A DNA stretch of 64,000 nucleotides, taken from assembly GCA_010015655.1 (NCBI GenBank), contig ML976658.1, positions 426,627-490,626 on the forward strand, read 5' to 3'. The position numbers and the translations under genes were made by a program. The notes under the pieces were generated by a model. It ran no database searches, was not told the DNA's origin, and saw only the letters and a list, made by a program, of their open reading frames with translations. Below are positions 36,716-49,800 of this stretch, piece after piece. Each line of letters opens with the position of its first letter. Positions within the stretch are counted from its first letter, which is position 1. The DNA comes from Bimuria novae-zelandiae CBS 107.79. Taxonomy: Eukaryota; Ascomycota; Dothideomycetes; Pleosporales; Didymosphaeriaceae.

Positions 36716-37875
36716 TCAGATGCCGACCGTGTCTTTAAACGAATGCGGTGTCGTCGTTCGGGGCTGTGCTTCTTCAACCCCTTCCATTCTTGCGTCTCGC
36801 GACTCTGGCCCTATGCTTTGGCGTGGTGATGGCCCGAGGGTCCCATATTGCAGATGGGACATGTGGGGCTCACTGAATTTCTTTGGAGAGGAAGAGAAGG
36901 GCGCAGAGTTGGGCGTGAAGTTCGAAAACACCTGACTCTGGCTTTGCTCCGAGGTATGCGGCCCGAAAAATTGAGGGGGTGAGCCTAATTCTAGTGGTGC
37001 CGGTTTCTGTTTCTTCTTTCCTGAAGATGACTCGGTATTCGGCTCCGGTGGGTGTGTGCCTTGCGGTGTTATTGCTCCAGTAGGCCCGGATAGAGACGCG
37101 CTTGGGGGCGTTTGCGCGTATGATGATATCGGGCCTACTGGCGAAGCTAGGGAAACGTCTCTGCCGGTTAAAGACGGTCTTGATTTTCGTGGTGGAGGAT
37201 ACGGTTCTCCTTTGGCTTGTGCCTCCTGTCTCCTCTGTTCAGTCACTGCTTTTGGTGGTCGACCGCGCTTCTTCTTATTTGCGGGCTCACCCACTGCTGC
37301 CATGTTTGCGGGGTACGCTGGCTGGTTCGCTATACCCATGTACGTGGGCTGTGACGGCCGCGGCTGGATGGGCGTGTACGATTCGGGATGCGGGCGCTTC
37401 TGCGGTATCTCGCGGCTGGCAGCATACATGATTGGAGGAGCAGTAGGCGGCGGCACGGGGTGTCTATAATCGCTTGGTGGCACCTGAACTTGCGCGGCGA
37501 TTTCATCGAAGGCCCTGTGGCAAGAGCCCAGCGAGCGGCCTATGGAGGGGATTAGCAGCAGGAACGAACCACGCCGTCGACGCCGTCCGTCCGGGCTAAG
37601 CACGCCTGGCATTCGGAGGCAGCTGGTAAGGCGACACCAGCGTGGGGAGGCGCTCACCATTTGGCAGCACCAGGTCGTTCCACCTGACCTGGATGCCGGA
37701 GTCGCGAATGGCGTTAAACAGCACGCGTGAGGGACTGGTGCCCGCCCTTAATAACACCTCGGCGAGTAGGTTGACCCTCTGGCAGGACTGGTCAGTGACT
37801 TGGGCGGCGCTACCGGCGTCTGAGGATTGCGGCACATACCTCGTGCTCTGACCACGGCTGCTCGTGGGGATCCAT
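36716..37875 (-). CDS. AT-hook DNA-binding protein with a SANT-like N-terminus
   Basis: Three exons on the minus strand: a 36-bp first exon (37,840-37,875, 'MDPHEQPWSEHE'), exon 2 (37,658-37,778) and exon 3 (36,716-37,539), total 326 residues. Exons 1-3 together give a SANT/Myb-like start, 'WSEHERVNLLAEVLLRAG', then 'LFNAIRDSGIQVRWNDLVL', continuing across intron 2 into 'GRSLGSCHRAFDEIAAQ'. An AT-hook core 'KKKRGRPPK' follows at about residue 125, the type that binds AT-rich minor groove. The rest is disordered and Pro/Ser-rich. Intron 1 is 61 bp and intron 2 is 118 bp. A nuclear, DNA-associated role is inferred from the motifs. The start is supported by frame continuity across the donor GTATGT and acceptor CCAG. 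Confidence 0.83.
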
Positions 37876-40800
37876 GCTGTGCCTACCTCCAGCAACGCGA
37901 GGGGAGAGGTCAACAAAATACTCGCCGCGACGTGGGCCACATGCAACCAGACGAATTGAGTAACGAGCGATAACCAGGCAGTCTGTAAAGTAGGCGCAGA
38001 GGCGCGCGGTAAGAGAACCGTAGCTCCTTTGGGCGGCTTCAGAGGGGGAAAACAGTAACGAGAGTAAGAAGAGGGCATCAAACGAAGGTGACGAAACAGA
38101 AATTCATCAAGAAGACGTCATGCCCGCTGGCAGAGCGTGTCAAAAGAGAACCATGAGGCTGGTCGCAGGAGGGAGAAAGCGAAAACCCACGGCTGTAAAA
38201 TTAGGGACACACTGGAGACGCGGGTTATGTCGAGTTAGTCTCATGCAGCTCCGATTATCCTGGATGATGACTTGCAGCAGCGCAATTTGTGACGGTAAAC
38301 CCCGAGTGACCGTCTGCCGCTCGCAGCCCACCCGCTGCACCGCACGCCCAGGTGCAGCAAGCGTGCTCCACCCGGCTCCGCCTTTTGCGTTTCCAGTTGT
38401 CGCGAGCGTGGTTCGTCGAGGGATGCGGCGCCACCAGGAGGGAAGCGGACGAACACCCAGCAAAAGGCGGCCAATGGCTGCCGCGCGCGGACCCCGGCAG
38501 CGCTGTAACACCGCGAAGGCCTGATACAGAACGCACACAAAAGCTGCTAAGAGTCGTGGAGCTGCTGTACGGAGGCGCGCCTGCAGCTCTGTATGCGCAC
38601 ACTGCAACGCTCATCAGTCGGTCAGGCCGCCAGGAACGAGAGGACGGGAGCGAAGCCCAGTGCTGTTGGATCATCGAGCGCATCCCACACGGGGGAGCGG
38701 AACGCAGCGCGATCGTGGCCTGCGCGTCGACGGCGGCGGCATTATCGCTGTGGTCCACAGGGAGTTGGAAAAGAGCTGGCCGGGCCGTACCGTCCTTTCT
38801 TTATACAGACGAGTGCCAGCGTGGACGACCGCGCTGCCACGTAGCACCAATGGCGCTCCCTCTGTTGGCAAATCTACACGCTGTCCGCCAGTTCGACGAT
38901 TCACCGTGTGTGTTTGTGCCATTGCCTCATTCGTAACCCCTGATGGCCATCGGCGGAGCGTTGGGATCCTTCGCCTACCATCGACAGTAGCTGCAGGCGG
39001 GAAGCATAAGCGCTGTATTGCACTATTGTTACAGGTTGACTAGCGCCCAGGCCGTCCGTAAGTGGCCAGGGACGTTGGACGTCCAACGTGGTCACCGCAA
39101 CTGGCGACTTTTGAGACTCCGTGTGGGGAGAGGGAAAAAGATGGCCTGACCGGTGTTGGCCATGCCTTCACGAACGCAATCGAACGACGCCTAAATATTT
39201 CTTGAAACCTCAGATCACTTGGCAACAGCCAACACGGGCAGTGGACTTTGTAGACTTCGACACGTCCGCTCGATGCGGCAGTTGGCTAATTAAATCGGTC
39301 CGTTTCGAGCTCGTATCTGGCCGGCGGTGTTTTCTTGGAAAAATTCGCTACACGCCGGAGTAGACTCGATACACCTCACTGACAGACTCCGAGCCGCACT
39401 TCCTGTAACAGGGATCCGTCTGAAGAGCGCATGCGATATGATATCCACACGTTTGAAGTGAATTCAAGAGCAACAAAGTCAACGGCGTTATCTCTGAGGA
39501 CTTCTCAATTTAACACGGTATTGTGGAAGAGGTTGATAACAGTCTCTTTGTTCAAACGTTCTGACGGGCCTGGAGAAAACCCCGAATCAATCTCACTGAA
39601 GAGAACAACAACATTTTGAGCAAAGTTGGCCACATTTTCAGTCTCTACGAGCATGCTGAGAGAAACTATGCTATTCGATCCTCTTTCAGTTGGACAGTGT
39701 CAAGATGGATGCGTCTTGCCTCTCGCCTGACTATCAGTCGCCTGGCACATGCTAGTCCAAACATTGAAATCCTTCTTGATCCACTAGTTAGTATGACTCG
39801 GTTTTACTGATCCAAGTACAGGGACAAATCGTTGTATTGTCTCTTCATGGATATACCGCACATGGCGAGCAGCCCTTTATGATGTCTCAAGTGTGTTTAC
39901 TGGCCGAATCTTTGTACTAAACCACCAACGAACGAACAGTAGACGAATCAACTGCTACTCACCATTCTTCCAGGCAACAAAATCCAAGCATGGCTGGACA
40001 CATGGGTTCTGTAATCCACTCCTCCAAGCTGTGTAGCGATTGTGCAACCACAGCCCTATGCTGACAGGTATTCCACCTGTTTATCGGACCCCGAGGACGC
40101 GTTCGCCGGCAACAGCCAGCAGCCAGCCGACAACGCCCTTGAATTGTTCACCATTTTCAACTCTACGACCGACCAATACTGTTTCCGCTTGGGTAATGCC
40201 GTCCGGGTATGGTGCATGGTGCTCACGGCCAAGGCCATGTCATCGGCGCCGAACTAGACGCAGATAACCGAGAGGGCGCGCAGCACCTCTGCGAGCCTAC
40301 CCCAACTTCTGCGTGGGCCCAGAGGTCCATCTCACATAGCCAGCGCGGTGAAATAAGACTGCATAACGTACTTGAACCCTCGCACAGACTTCTCCTCGGC
40401 CAGTATTGCGCGCCGTACCATCCCAACGCATTGCGCTCCGACCGCATCGCACCCAGCCACGAGCCATCCTGAACCCTCTATGTCGAAGGCAGACCCCTCC
40501 CAACGATCTTCCAGCCATCGCCGCTCGCGCACCTCTGCCGTCTTGTTTTCTCCGTGCAAACCGTCTGTCCAGTGGTTTAAGCATCCATAGCGCGTTCGGT
40601 TTGGTGTACTGTGCACATTGCAGAGATTTGCCTCCGTCCCTGTCCAAGGGCTGCAAAAGCAAAAGACAAATTACCTCGGACCGCTTTTGTTTGTGTCGCT
40701 GCGGACCAAACTGGGTGGAAACATAACTGCCTATTCGCTTGCACGGCTGGAGTATTCATCTGGTGGTGGAGGGCCATGAGTCTCGCCGCGCAGCCTGCTC

Positions 40801-40890
40801 CCGGACCTTCTTAGCGTGCTCAAGCTCCTCGAGACTCCTCTTCCGCACCCGCAACTCGCGCGCGCACATTCACCGCGCGCTTCCACCACC
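37876..40890. other. Long gene-free, GC-rich divergent intergenic region (3.0 kb)
   Basis: Between the AT-hook gene (minus) and the Set2 gene (plus). Long open frames occur on both strands at about 38,120-38,940, as expected from GC-rich sequence, but none has recognisable domains, splice-supported extension or a homologous look. I report no gene; a lineage-specific or noncoding transcript is possible. Confidence 0.4.
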
Positions 40891-43769
40891 ATGTCGGACT
40901 ACGAGGTTGACAAGACAGCAGAGCTGGGGCCCGAGCTGCGGGGCATGAAGCTGGAAGAAGGCGCGTCTCCGTCTGGGGAAGGCGCGGGTGCCACCGTGCG
41001 GGTGAAGGTAGAGGGCGAAGGTCGCACGCCCACACCCATCCCTATGCTTGCCCGCGTCAAGTCTCGCTCCAAGTCGCAGTCTCCAGTCAAGCAACTTCCC
41101 TCCGACGCTTCCACACCCGGCACAGACACGCAGGAGGAGGTGCTTGGCGGCGAAATCACCTTGAAGATGGAGCCGGGCAAAGCACCTAGGCTGTCGCGCA
41201 CCGCGTCGCAAAAAATCGTCTCACGCCCCCCGCCGCTCTACCTCGACCTGCCCGATGCGACCGAAGACGCCAAGGCGACTTTCGACGTTCTCCCTGAATG
41301 CACCTACGCCAACAAGCACATCGGCACGACCGACCATGCTTTGGAGTGCGACTGTTCCGAGGAGTGGGGTAAGCTGCCACCCCAAGCTTCACCACGTCCT
41401 CTGCGCCCGCTCTGCTGACACCGCCTGTAGATCCCATAGAACGCATGAACAATGCCTGCGGTGATGATTCGGATTGTATCAATCGCGCGACGAAAATGGA
41501 GTGTGTGGGAGATTGCGGCTGCGGCCGTGATTGTCAAAATCAACGCTTCCAACGCAAAGTGTACGCCAACGTGGCCGTCATCAAGACCGACAAAAAAGGA
41601 TTTGGGCTTCGAGCTAACACCGACCTGAAGCCCGGAGACTTCGTCTTCGAATACATTGGTGAAGTCATCGAAGAGAAGCAATTCCGTCGCCGCATGATAC
41701 AATACGACCAGGAAGGAATCAAACACTTCTACTTCATGTCGCTCACCAAAGGAGAATTTGTCGACGCCACGAAGAAGGGAAACCTGGGTCGCTTTTGTAA
41801 CCACTCCTGCAATCCAAACTGCTTCGTCGACAAATGGGTCGTGGGTGATAAACTCCGCATGGGAATTTTTGCCGAGCGCAAAATCAAAGCGGGTGAGGAG
41901 CTGGTATTCAACTACAACGTCGATCGATACGGCGCCGACCCGCAACCATGTTACTGCGGCGAACCGAATTGTACTGGTTTCATTGGCGGCAAGACACAGA
42001 CTGACAATGCTACTAAGCTATCACACGCGACTATCGAAGCCCTCGGAATCGAAGACGGAGATGGTTGGGAGACTGCTGTTGCGAAGAAACCCCGCAAGAA
42101 GAAGGCCAGCGAGGACGATGAGGAGTATGTCAACGATCTACAGCCCAGATCCCTGGATGCTCGTGGTGTCACAAAGGTCATGGCTGCTCTCCGGCAATGT
42201 ACAGAGAAGTGGATCGCCGTTAAGCTTCTTGACCGAATTCAACAGAGCCAAGACGACAAAGAAGTCGGACACCGCGTTATTCGCATGCACGGTTATGAGA
42301 TACTAAAAACTACCCTTGTCACTTGGAAAGATGACGCGAACGTCCTATTACAGGTCTTGGACATTCTGCACGGACTACCACGGCTTACCCGAAACAAGAT
42401 CCAGGACTCCAACATCGAGGAAGTTGTCAAGAATCTTCGGGATGAGTGCGAGGACGAACGTGTGATAGAGTCTATCAACGACCTGCTTAACGAGTGGAGT
42501 AAGCTGGAGCTAGGTTATCGGATACCACGGATGAAACCGAACACTCGGGTGACGGAACCTCACTTTGAGCGTCGAGAAAGGGGACGGGAGCGCTCTAGAT
42601 CACGATCGAAATCGCCTGAGCTCAAGGCACCGTCTAGTGCGCCTTCGGCTCCTCGAGGATTCAACGCTCCCAAGGGTCCCTCAGCCATGGCTAATCTTCC
42701 TCCACGCCCGGCACCACGCCCGCCGCGACCGTTCAATAATCTCCCTACCGGATGGTTCCAGGCGAAGTCGGACAACGGTTCAGTGTACTTTTATACTGCA
42801 AGTGGTGTCACCCAGTGGACACGTCCAACTCAACCAGCGAACCAACCAGCTCCCGCTTCGAAGGCCAAGGCGGAGGTTCAGTCACTCCAGGACATCATCG
42901 CGAGCATCACGGCGGAAGCGGCACCTGGCAAACGAGGATCTGCTTCCACAACACCGCAGCCTGCCACCAAGGACGAACAAGAGAAGTCGTCCAGGAGTGA
43001 GAAGTGGCTCAAGATGCCGCAAGAGAAGAAGGAGAAGTTGTACGAAGGGACTGTAAGTCAAGGTCAATTATGCTGTGGATGATTCTGACGATTGAAGCTT
43101 TCGAAACATGTCATGGCCACGTCATCCCGCTATGCCAAGAGCATCCCGAAAGACGACATCAAGAGGCTATCGAAAGAAGTGACGAAAAAGTTGGTCCGTG
43201 GAGACTTCAAGGCCGGGCGAGTGAAGGACCCAACAGCGCCGATCAGCTCGAAACACGAAAAAACGATCAAGAATTTCGTCAAAGAGTTCATGGACAAGGC
43301 TGTGAAGAAGAAGGAGGAGCGCTCGAAGGAGAAGGCGTCACGCAATGGTGGTGAGCCCAACGGCGACATGACAATGTCGCTGGAGATGGACACTCCGGAA
43401 ACTCCACAACTCGGGTCGGCTAGCTTCAACGATGTTTCACCGACGAATTCATCAGGTGTGGAGCTCAAGAGGAAGAGGGAGGAAGACGGTGAGGTGGGTT
43501 CGCCGAAGAAATTCAGGTCAGACTCGGAAGCGGCTCCTCCGCCACCTCCTCCGCCGGCGGGTGGCACGCCTGTAGATGCAGAGGGTTCCTCTCTCACGCC
43601 TAGGGACGACGACCCAGGTTCGATCCATTCGGCAAGCGACAGTAGCGTGAACGGAATCCGGCCGAAGACGCTGGATAATCTCGCTAGTCCTACACAGCTT
43701 GCGACGCCGCCGGCCAAGGAGAATGGTGAATACCATCAGCGACGTGTCACGGTAGAGGGCAGACGCTGA
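40891..43769 (+). CDS. set2: Set2 histone H3 lysine-36 methyltransferase
   Basis: Methylates H3K36 during transcription elongation, bound to phosphorylated RNA polymerase II. Three exons (40,891-41,368; 41,431-43,052; 43,098-43,769) give 923 residues. Domain order: disordered acidic N-terminus; cysteine-rich AWS domain ('CDCSEEW', then '[16 protein letters not shown]'); catalytic SET domain ('[20 protein letters not shown]', '[12 protein letters not shown]', '[12 protein letters not shown]'); post-SET ('[14 protein letters not shown]'); a TFIIS-like helical segment around '[17 protein letters not shown]'; WW domain ('[18 protein letters not shown]', 'TQWTRP'); and a C-terminal SRI domain spanning intron 2 ('[18 protein letters not shown]', '[18 protein letters not shown]'), which binds the polymerase tail. 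All expected Set2 parts are present and intact, followed by a disordered tail. Confidence 0.96.
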
Positions 43770-44528
43770 CATTGGTGGTTTGGAACTTGTACTTCTTCTT
43801 TCATTACTTTGTGTTCATATGCCATGTTTTCTGCGACACACGATTGCTTTGGCGTATTAGGACGGGGTTGTTCTTGCATGGTCGTGTTTCATGGACCCAA
43901 AATTTGGCGCTTAACGGTGGCTACGTCGAGTGGACGACGTGCAGCGATTATTTTGCCATTTTTCTGCATAGTTGGTATCGATATCTTGGTCGCCCCTGGT
44001 AGGCGTGGAGGTAGTGAGGAATTGGTTTGTAATATGCGAGGTAACTCTGGGACACCTGAGAGAAGGATCTGCAAGGAATGAATATGTTCGGAGACGTTCA
44101 AAGCTTTTCTGCATACAGTGTCATTCCAGAGCGTTGTATTATCGTCGGACACTTCGAACTTCGAAGTCGGTGCTCGCAACTTTCGCGTGCGGGGGCTAGC
44201 GTCTAGGGAGCGTCGGGCGTGTAGGGCGTGTGAGAGGGCCCGACGTGGCACAAGCGCGCTCCGCGATGGCGTGTGGGCGTGCTTTCGGGGGGGGGATAGC
44301 TTCGGCTTAGACCCCGCCTGAGATGGAGCTCTCCCCTCAGCGCCATTGATAGCCACGGCGATAAAGTCAGAGGGCTACCTGCATTGCTTTATTCTACTGC
44401 ACTTGGCTCATATTCTTTACTGGGCAGCAATTAGCCTTTTGCTCTGTGCGGTGCGACAGCTGTTTGTCACTTGCAACTTGAAAATAGTACCTGCCTTGAG
44501 TCCATTGCCGCTTCTCCATCGGCCGACG
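43770..44528. other. Intergenic and promoter of the GABA transaminase gene
   Basis: Set2 3' region, then the transaminase promoter. It contains a run of nine G at about 44,288-44,297. No gene recognised. Confidence 0.5.
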
Positions 44529-46098
44529 ATGGCCTCGCTCCTCCGCACTGTCACCCGCTCAATCAGCCGGCCAGCTTCTCGAATCGCGCCCATTCGACTC
44601 CAGAGACACTACGCCTCCGCAGCGACCAGCGCACTCGCCGGCGACAATGGCACTCCAGCTCTGTTCCCAGACGAGCCCACGGGCCCCATCATTCGGACAG
44701 TGATTCCAGGCCCGAAGAGCAAGGAGGCAATTGAAAGACTGAGCAAGGTGTTTGATACGCGGAGCTTAAACATGATGGCCAACTACGGGCAGAGCTATGG
44801 CAACTAGTACGAGGAAGCTCTCAATACAGCTGGACCGTCGCTGACAGCTTCGCAGTATCGCTGATCTGGATGGCAACGTGCTCCTCGACGTATACGCACA
44901 GATTGCTTCCATCCCCGTCGGCTACAACAACCCTAGCCTCCAGCTCGCCGCTACCTCGCCCGAGATGGCCTCTGCCATCATCAATCGCCCAGCGCTCGGA
45001 AACTTCCCCCAGCACGACTGGGCCGACATCCTCGAGACAGGCATCCTGTCGGTAGCACCCAAGGGTCTCAACCAGGTCTTCACTGGCCAGTCCGGCTCCG
45101 ACGCCAACGAGCTCGCATACAAAGCCGCCTTCATGTACAGACGCCAGCAAGAGCGTGGCGGTGCCAACGTCGAATTCACCGAGGCAGAAATGAACTCGTC
45201 CATGACCAACCAGTCGCCCGGCGCACCCCAGCTCTCCATACTCTCCTTCAAGAAGGCCTTCCACGGACGCCTCTTCGGCAGTCTCTCCACAACCCGCTCC
45301 AAGCCCATCCACAAACTCGACATCCCCGCCTTCGACTGGCCCCAGGCGCCCTTCCCCGACCTCAAGTATCCGCTCGACGAGTACGCCGCCGAGAACCAAG
45401 CCGAAGAGCAGCGCTGCCTCGCCGAAACCGAGCTTCTCATCAAATCATGGCACGCGCCCCCCGCCGCCGTGGTCATCGAGCCCATCCAATCCGAAGGCGG
45501 CGACAACCACGCCTCGCCCGCCTTCTTCCGCGGCCTGCGCGCCCTCACCAAGAAACACAACGTGCTCTTCATCGTCGACGAGGTCCAGACGGGCGTCGGC
45601 GCAACCGGCAAGTTCTGGGCCCACGAGCACTGGGGCCTCGACTCGCCCCCAGATATGGTCACCTTCTCCAAGAAAGCCCAGACCGCGGGGTACTATTTCG
45701 GCAACGACGACCTGCGCCCTAACAAGCCGTATCGCCAGTTCAACACGTGGATGGGGGATCCCGCGCGCGCCATCTTGTTCCGCGCCATCATCCAGGAAAT
45801 CGCGCGTCTTGATCTTGTGCAGAATACTGCGAAGACGGGCGCGTATCTTTATGCTGGTTTACAGCGTCTCGCTGAAGCGTTTCCGAATGAGATTCAGCAC
45901 TTAAGAGGCAAGGGTCAGGGCACGTTTATCGCGTGGGATAGTCCAAGGAGGGATGAGGTGTTAAGGAAGGCGAAAGGTGTGGGGATTAATATCGGGGGGA
46001 GCGGTGAGAAAGCGGTGAGGTTGAGGCCTATGCTGATTTTTCAGGAGAAGCATGCGGATTTGTTGCTGGAGGGGTTGGAGAAGGTGTTTAAGTCGTAG
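44529..46098 (+). CDS. 4-aminobutyrate (GABA) aminotransferase, mitochondrial-type
   Basis: PLP enzyme that converts GABA and 2-oxoglutarate to succinate semialdehyde and glutamate, the first step of the GABA shunt. Two exons (44,529-44,806; 44,856-46,098), 506 residues, normal length. The N-terminus is Arg/Ser-rich and amphipathic ('MASLLRTVTRSISRPASRI'), consistent with a mitochondrial presequence. An apparent TAG at 44,805-44,807 is not a lesion: the intron donor GTACGA begins inside it, and splicing restores 'SYGNYIADLDGNVLLDVYAQ'. Class III aminotransferase landmarks: 'NQVFTGQSGSDANELAYKAA', 'VIEPIQSEGGDNHAS', the PLP-binding Asp in 'LFIVDEVQTGVGATG', and the lysine in 'VTFSKKAQTAGYYF'. 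The permease gene at 53,287 could supply the substrate. Confidence 0.95.
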
Positions 46099-46862
46099 CG
46101 CTACCTGCGCATACTCGTTGGGTTATGAAAAGGGTGTTTGAGCACGCGAGGAGCGAGCTTGGGTTTTTGGGGTTTTGTGCATTTCAGGACTGTTGTTCAC
46201 GTTATTTGGCTGATTGGGAGATTTGCGTGCTGCACGGAGCTAGCCTATTTGTTTCAGACTAGAATGTGAAGTGTCGTACTCGATTCAGGTTCTCCTAATA
46301 CGCGTGCGTGCTGGGTTCGTGAGGATTGATATGAGCCAAGCCGAGTCGAACTTCGGACTTCCCGATGTACGTATCTATATCTTCTGCATTAGCTGTGTAT
46401 GGGGCTCTTCGATGAAGAGTACGCTTAAATCTCGTTTTCAGAGAGAAAAGAATCTGGAGGCGGATTCTGTACGATTAGAGTGATACGGGAGAGGAAGGAT
46501 GTGCGCAGAATGTTTACGTCTAAGCTCCTCGCAGGCCACGCGGCGACTAAATTAACCACGGCGTGCCCTGGTTACGTTTGGAAAGCTTACGGGGAAATCA
46601 GAATGACTTTGAGTCATCACCGACTGCGCTACATGCAATGTTATGATGGTGGTTGAATTTCTTGTTCGGAGACGGGTCATAATTCCAGGCGTGTGCTTAA
46701 AAAACAGATATCCTCCATCTCCTCGAAGCCAGCCGAGAGCGAACCCGCATAATCCCAGCCCTTACTATCACATTGTCGTATAGGTACCGCGCAGTGCATA
46801 CCCATATCATCCCGCCGCCAAACCTCAAACGCTAACCCAGTCCCGAAAGCCCTAGAAAACTG
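46099..46862. other. Intergenic between convergent genes
   Basis: 3' regions of the GABA transaminase and the chromodomain gene. No gene or repeat recognised. Confidence 0.5.
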
Positions 46863-49800
46863 CTACGCAGCACCCTCGTCCCCGCTTTTCAGCGGATACG
46901 CCCACGCGTAATTCTCAAACCGGTTCCCCTTCGCCTCCTGCTCAAAATACTCAATACAACGCTCCGGCGTCAGCACCTCGTCGATATTCGTAATCGTATC
47001 CTTCCAATCAACCTGCTCGGGCTGCGGGTGCACGACGAAGTACGAACGGTAATGGCGGCGCTCTTCCACGATGAGGGCAGAGTAGTGCTGCGCCATCTCC
47101 GTGTTCGCATCATGCAAGGAGCGTTTGCGCGCGTCGTAGTATAATCCGATGTCCTCGGCGAGGTCCTGCCGCATCGAGATAATGGGGAAGAAGTCGAAGG
47201 GGCGGTTGTCGGAGGGGTGGTTGAAGGTGCCGTCGGGCTCGCAGTAGCCGCTGTCGCTGAGGAGGATGTAGAGTTCCTGAAGGCTACATAGAACACAAGT
47301 TAGTCTCAGTGCGCAGGTGAGGAAGTACTTTTTTTATGGNNNNNNNNNNNNNNNNNNNNNNNNNNNNNNNNNNNNNNNNNNNNNNNNNNNNNNNNNNNNN
47401 NNNNNNNNNNNNNNNNNNNNNNNNNNNNNNNNNNNNNNNNNNNNNNNNNNNNNNNNNNNNNNNNNNNNNNNNNNTCAGCAGCTCTGGGCGCACGCCCAGT
47501 CGCCAGAGTAGTATGCCGTCATTGATATACTTGCTGGAAATGACGTCGCTTTCAACCTGTCTCCCAGCTTCAATCATGGCGAAGAAGTGTTCGACGATTC
47601 TCAACGCCAGTTGAGGTTTCGTCTCAAACACGTCGTCGGTGATGTAGATGATGCCTCCATGAGGGAAGATCTGGAAACGGTCCCATACTACTTCTTGCGA
47701 GGCTTTTGCATCCCAGATACTATAGTTGGCGGTATTTTGATAACCAATCGTCCATAAGCGGACTGTACCTCGCAGTACGTCCCCGAAGCCCGGCAGACTA
47801 GCATAGTCTTCGTAGTCCGGAGCGGCAATGATAATACCACTTTGCCCATTCATAATTTTGTCTTTGAAAGCATCCCATGCGTTATGCAAACCCATAGTCC
47901 AGGAGTTGAAGATAAGAACGTGGTTCATCATAAGCCAGCGCGTAATCAACTCATGCTTTGCGTCGTGCTCTTCAGTGTCGTATAGGACAAGAGCATTGGG
48001 CTGAGCTAGCACGTCTTCGTATTCGTTACCGTTGCAACTGAACATTTCCTCATAGTTGAGGGGCATCACTGCTTCGATTTTACGCTTCATGTCGGCGGGT
48101 TGGATAACATCTGCCGCTGTATCGATTTGGTTTTTGGACTTATGCAGGGGCAATGGCGCGCTTTTCTTCGAATCATTCGCGAACGGCGAGGGGACGTGGC
48201 TGCCCCTGACGTGTACATTTCGCGGAACGTTTCGGGCGGGTAAGGCTGAGGCTGAGACAGGCTTGTCAACTTGCATGGAATCTGGCTTTTCAACTTGCTT
48301 CAAACTAGGTTGATCGCGCAGGCGTTGTTGCCATCCAGGCGGGAGCCGCCAGCTCTGGGGTGGATCCGCAACGACACCAGTGTATCGATGAAGACTGAGG
48401 CAAGCACTCTCTGGTTTCGTGCACTCGGACTCGTTCCAGAAGAAGCAGGTCTTCGAATGAAGTGGAAGTCTTCGGTCGGAGAAGGGAAGGTTGAGATAAT
48501 CACGAGAAGCTGTTTTCGGTCCTTCATTAGGATCGATCTGTTCAACTTTGCCGTGAATAGTTTTTAGCCACCTTGTATTTCTATGGGCGTAGGGGCAGTC
48601 TTCTTCGGTCTTGTTGCAGCCTTGATCCCCGCGTAGCCAGAAAAAGCACGTTTGGGGCGGAGAAGCTGTCTTGGGTAGCTGTCGAACAGGTTTTTCGTTG
48701 GGATCGATGGTCTGGAAGTCAGCTCCGACCGTGTTACCAAGCAGGCCCGTGTTACTATGCGCGTAATCGCACTGGTCGGCGCTTTTCAAACACCCATTTG
48801 CGTCCGTAAGCCAGAACCAGCAAGTGACGTCTTTGTGCTTGTGAAGAGATCCCCCACCGACTGCTCGGGCTTCCGCACTTCCATTTTGTATTGTAGGATC
48901 AATAGGTATCGTCTTTCCGTCTTTAATTGATAAGTGTCCTGTATTTTCGTGGGCATAATGGCAATCATCTGCGGTTTTTTTGCAGCTGTCTTCGAAAAAC
49001 CACCAATAACACGTTTGGCGCGGATTCTTGTACTTGGGAGGAACCTTGCCATCCCAAGTAGTCACCTGTAGCGGCTTTCCAGCCTGATCCTTTTCCCGAT
49101 GCAGAAATTTGCATCTCTCTGCTGTGAATTTACAGCTGTTGCCGTGTTTCCAATCAAAACATGTCATTGGAATCTTGCCTACTTCGTAAGATTGAAGCGC
49201 AACAGCAGCCATTCTAGGACTAAGATCCTTGTCTGGATCGGGTTCCTGCACACGCCGCTGTCCTGGCTCCCGACGGGCGTACAGGTCGTCACGCATTTTG
49301 GATGTGGTCTCTACGGGCTTCTTGGGAACTGCTTTCGGGGTGCCGTTCACGAATTCCAGTTCGCCAATGCCTGGCACGCCCTCTCTACGGCTGCGCTTTT
49401 CCGCTATCCCTCTGTACTGCAACGTCTTGAATAATTTGTTCTGAGTGTTCCATTGCTGTCTTTGAGGCTCTGGCGTCTGATTGAAAAATTTGATGGGGCC
49501 TGGATCGCGCGGAGCGTATAGTTCACCGGTGGGTATCGTCGGTACGGATTTCGTCCTCTCAAGTAAAGGTGGAGGTTTAGCTGCTGCATTCAACTTGGCA
49601 GCAGCTGGTGCCCCTTTCTCGTTAGTACTCGCGACCTCTTCGGCAACTTGCTTTGAGATATTTGATGTAACTGCTTTTTGGTCGGACGTGACTTAGCGTT
49701 GACATTGCTTTCGGGTCCATTCCACTTCTGATTGATCTTACCTTTGTTCTGTCTGTTGAGCAGGGGTTCGTCGTCTGAGGAATCGCCGTCTGGTGAGTCG

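Noticed and set aside
38352..38936. 194-codon frame on the plus strand (and a 167-codon frame opposite)
   Set aside because: GC-rich sequence opens frames on both strands; no motifs and no splice-supported extension.
44805..44807. In-frame TAG after 'MMANYGQSYGN' in the GABA transaminase gene
   Set aside because: A 49-bp GT-AG intron (44,807-44,855) starts inside the TAG, and splicing restores the family sequence 'SYGNYIADLDGN'.
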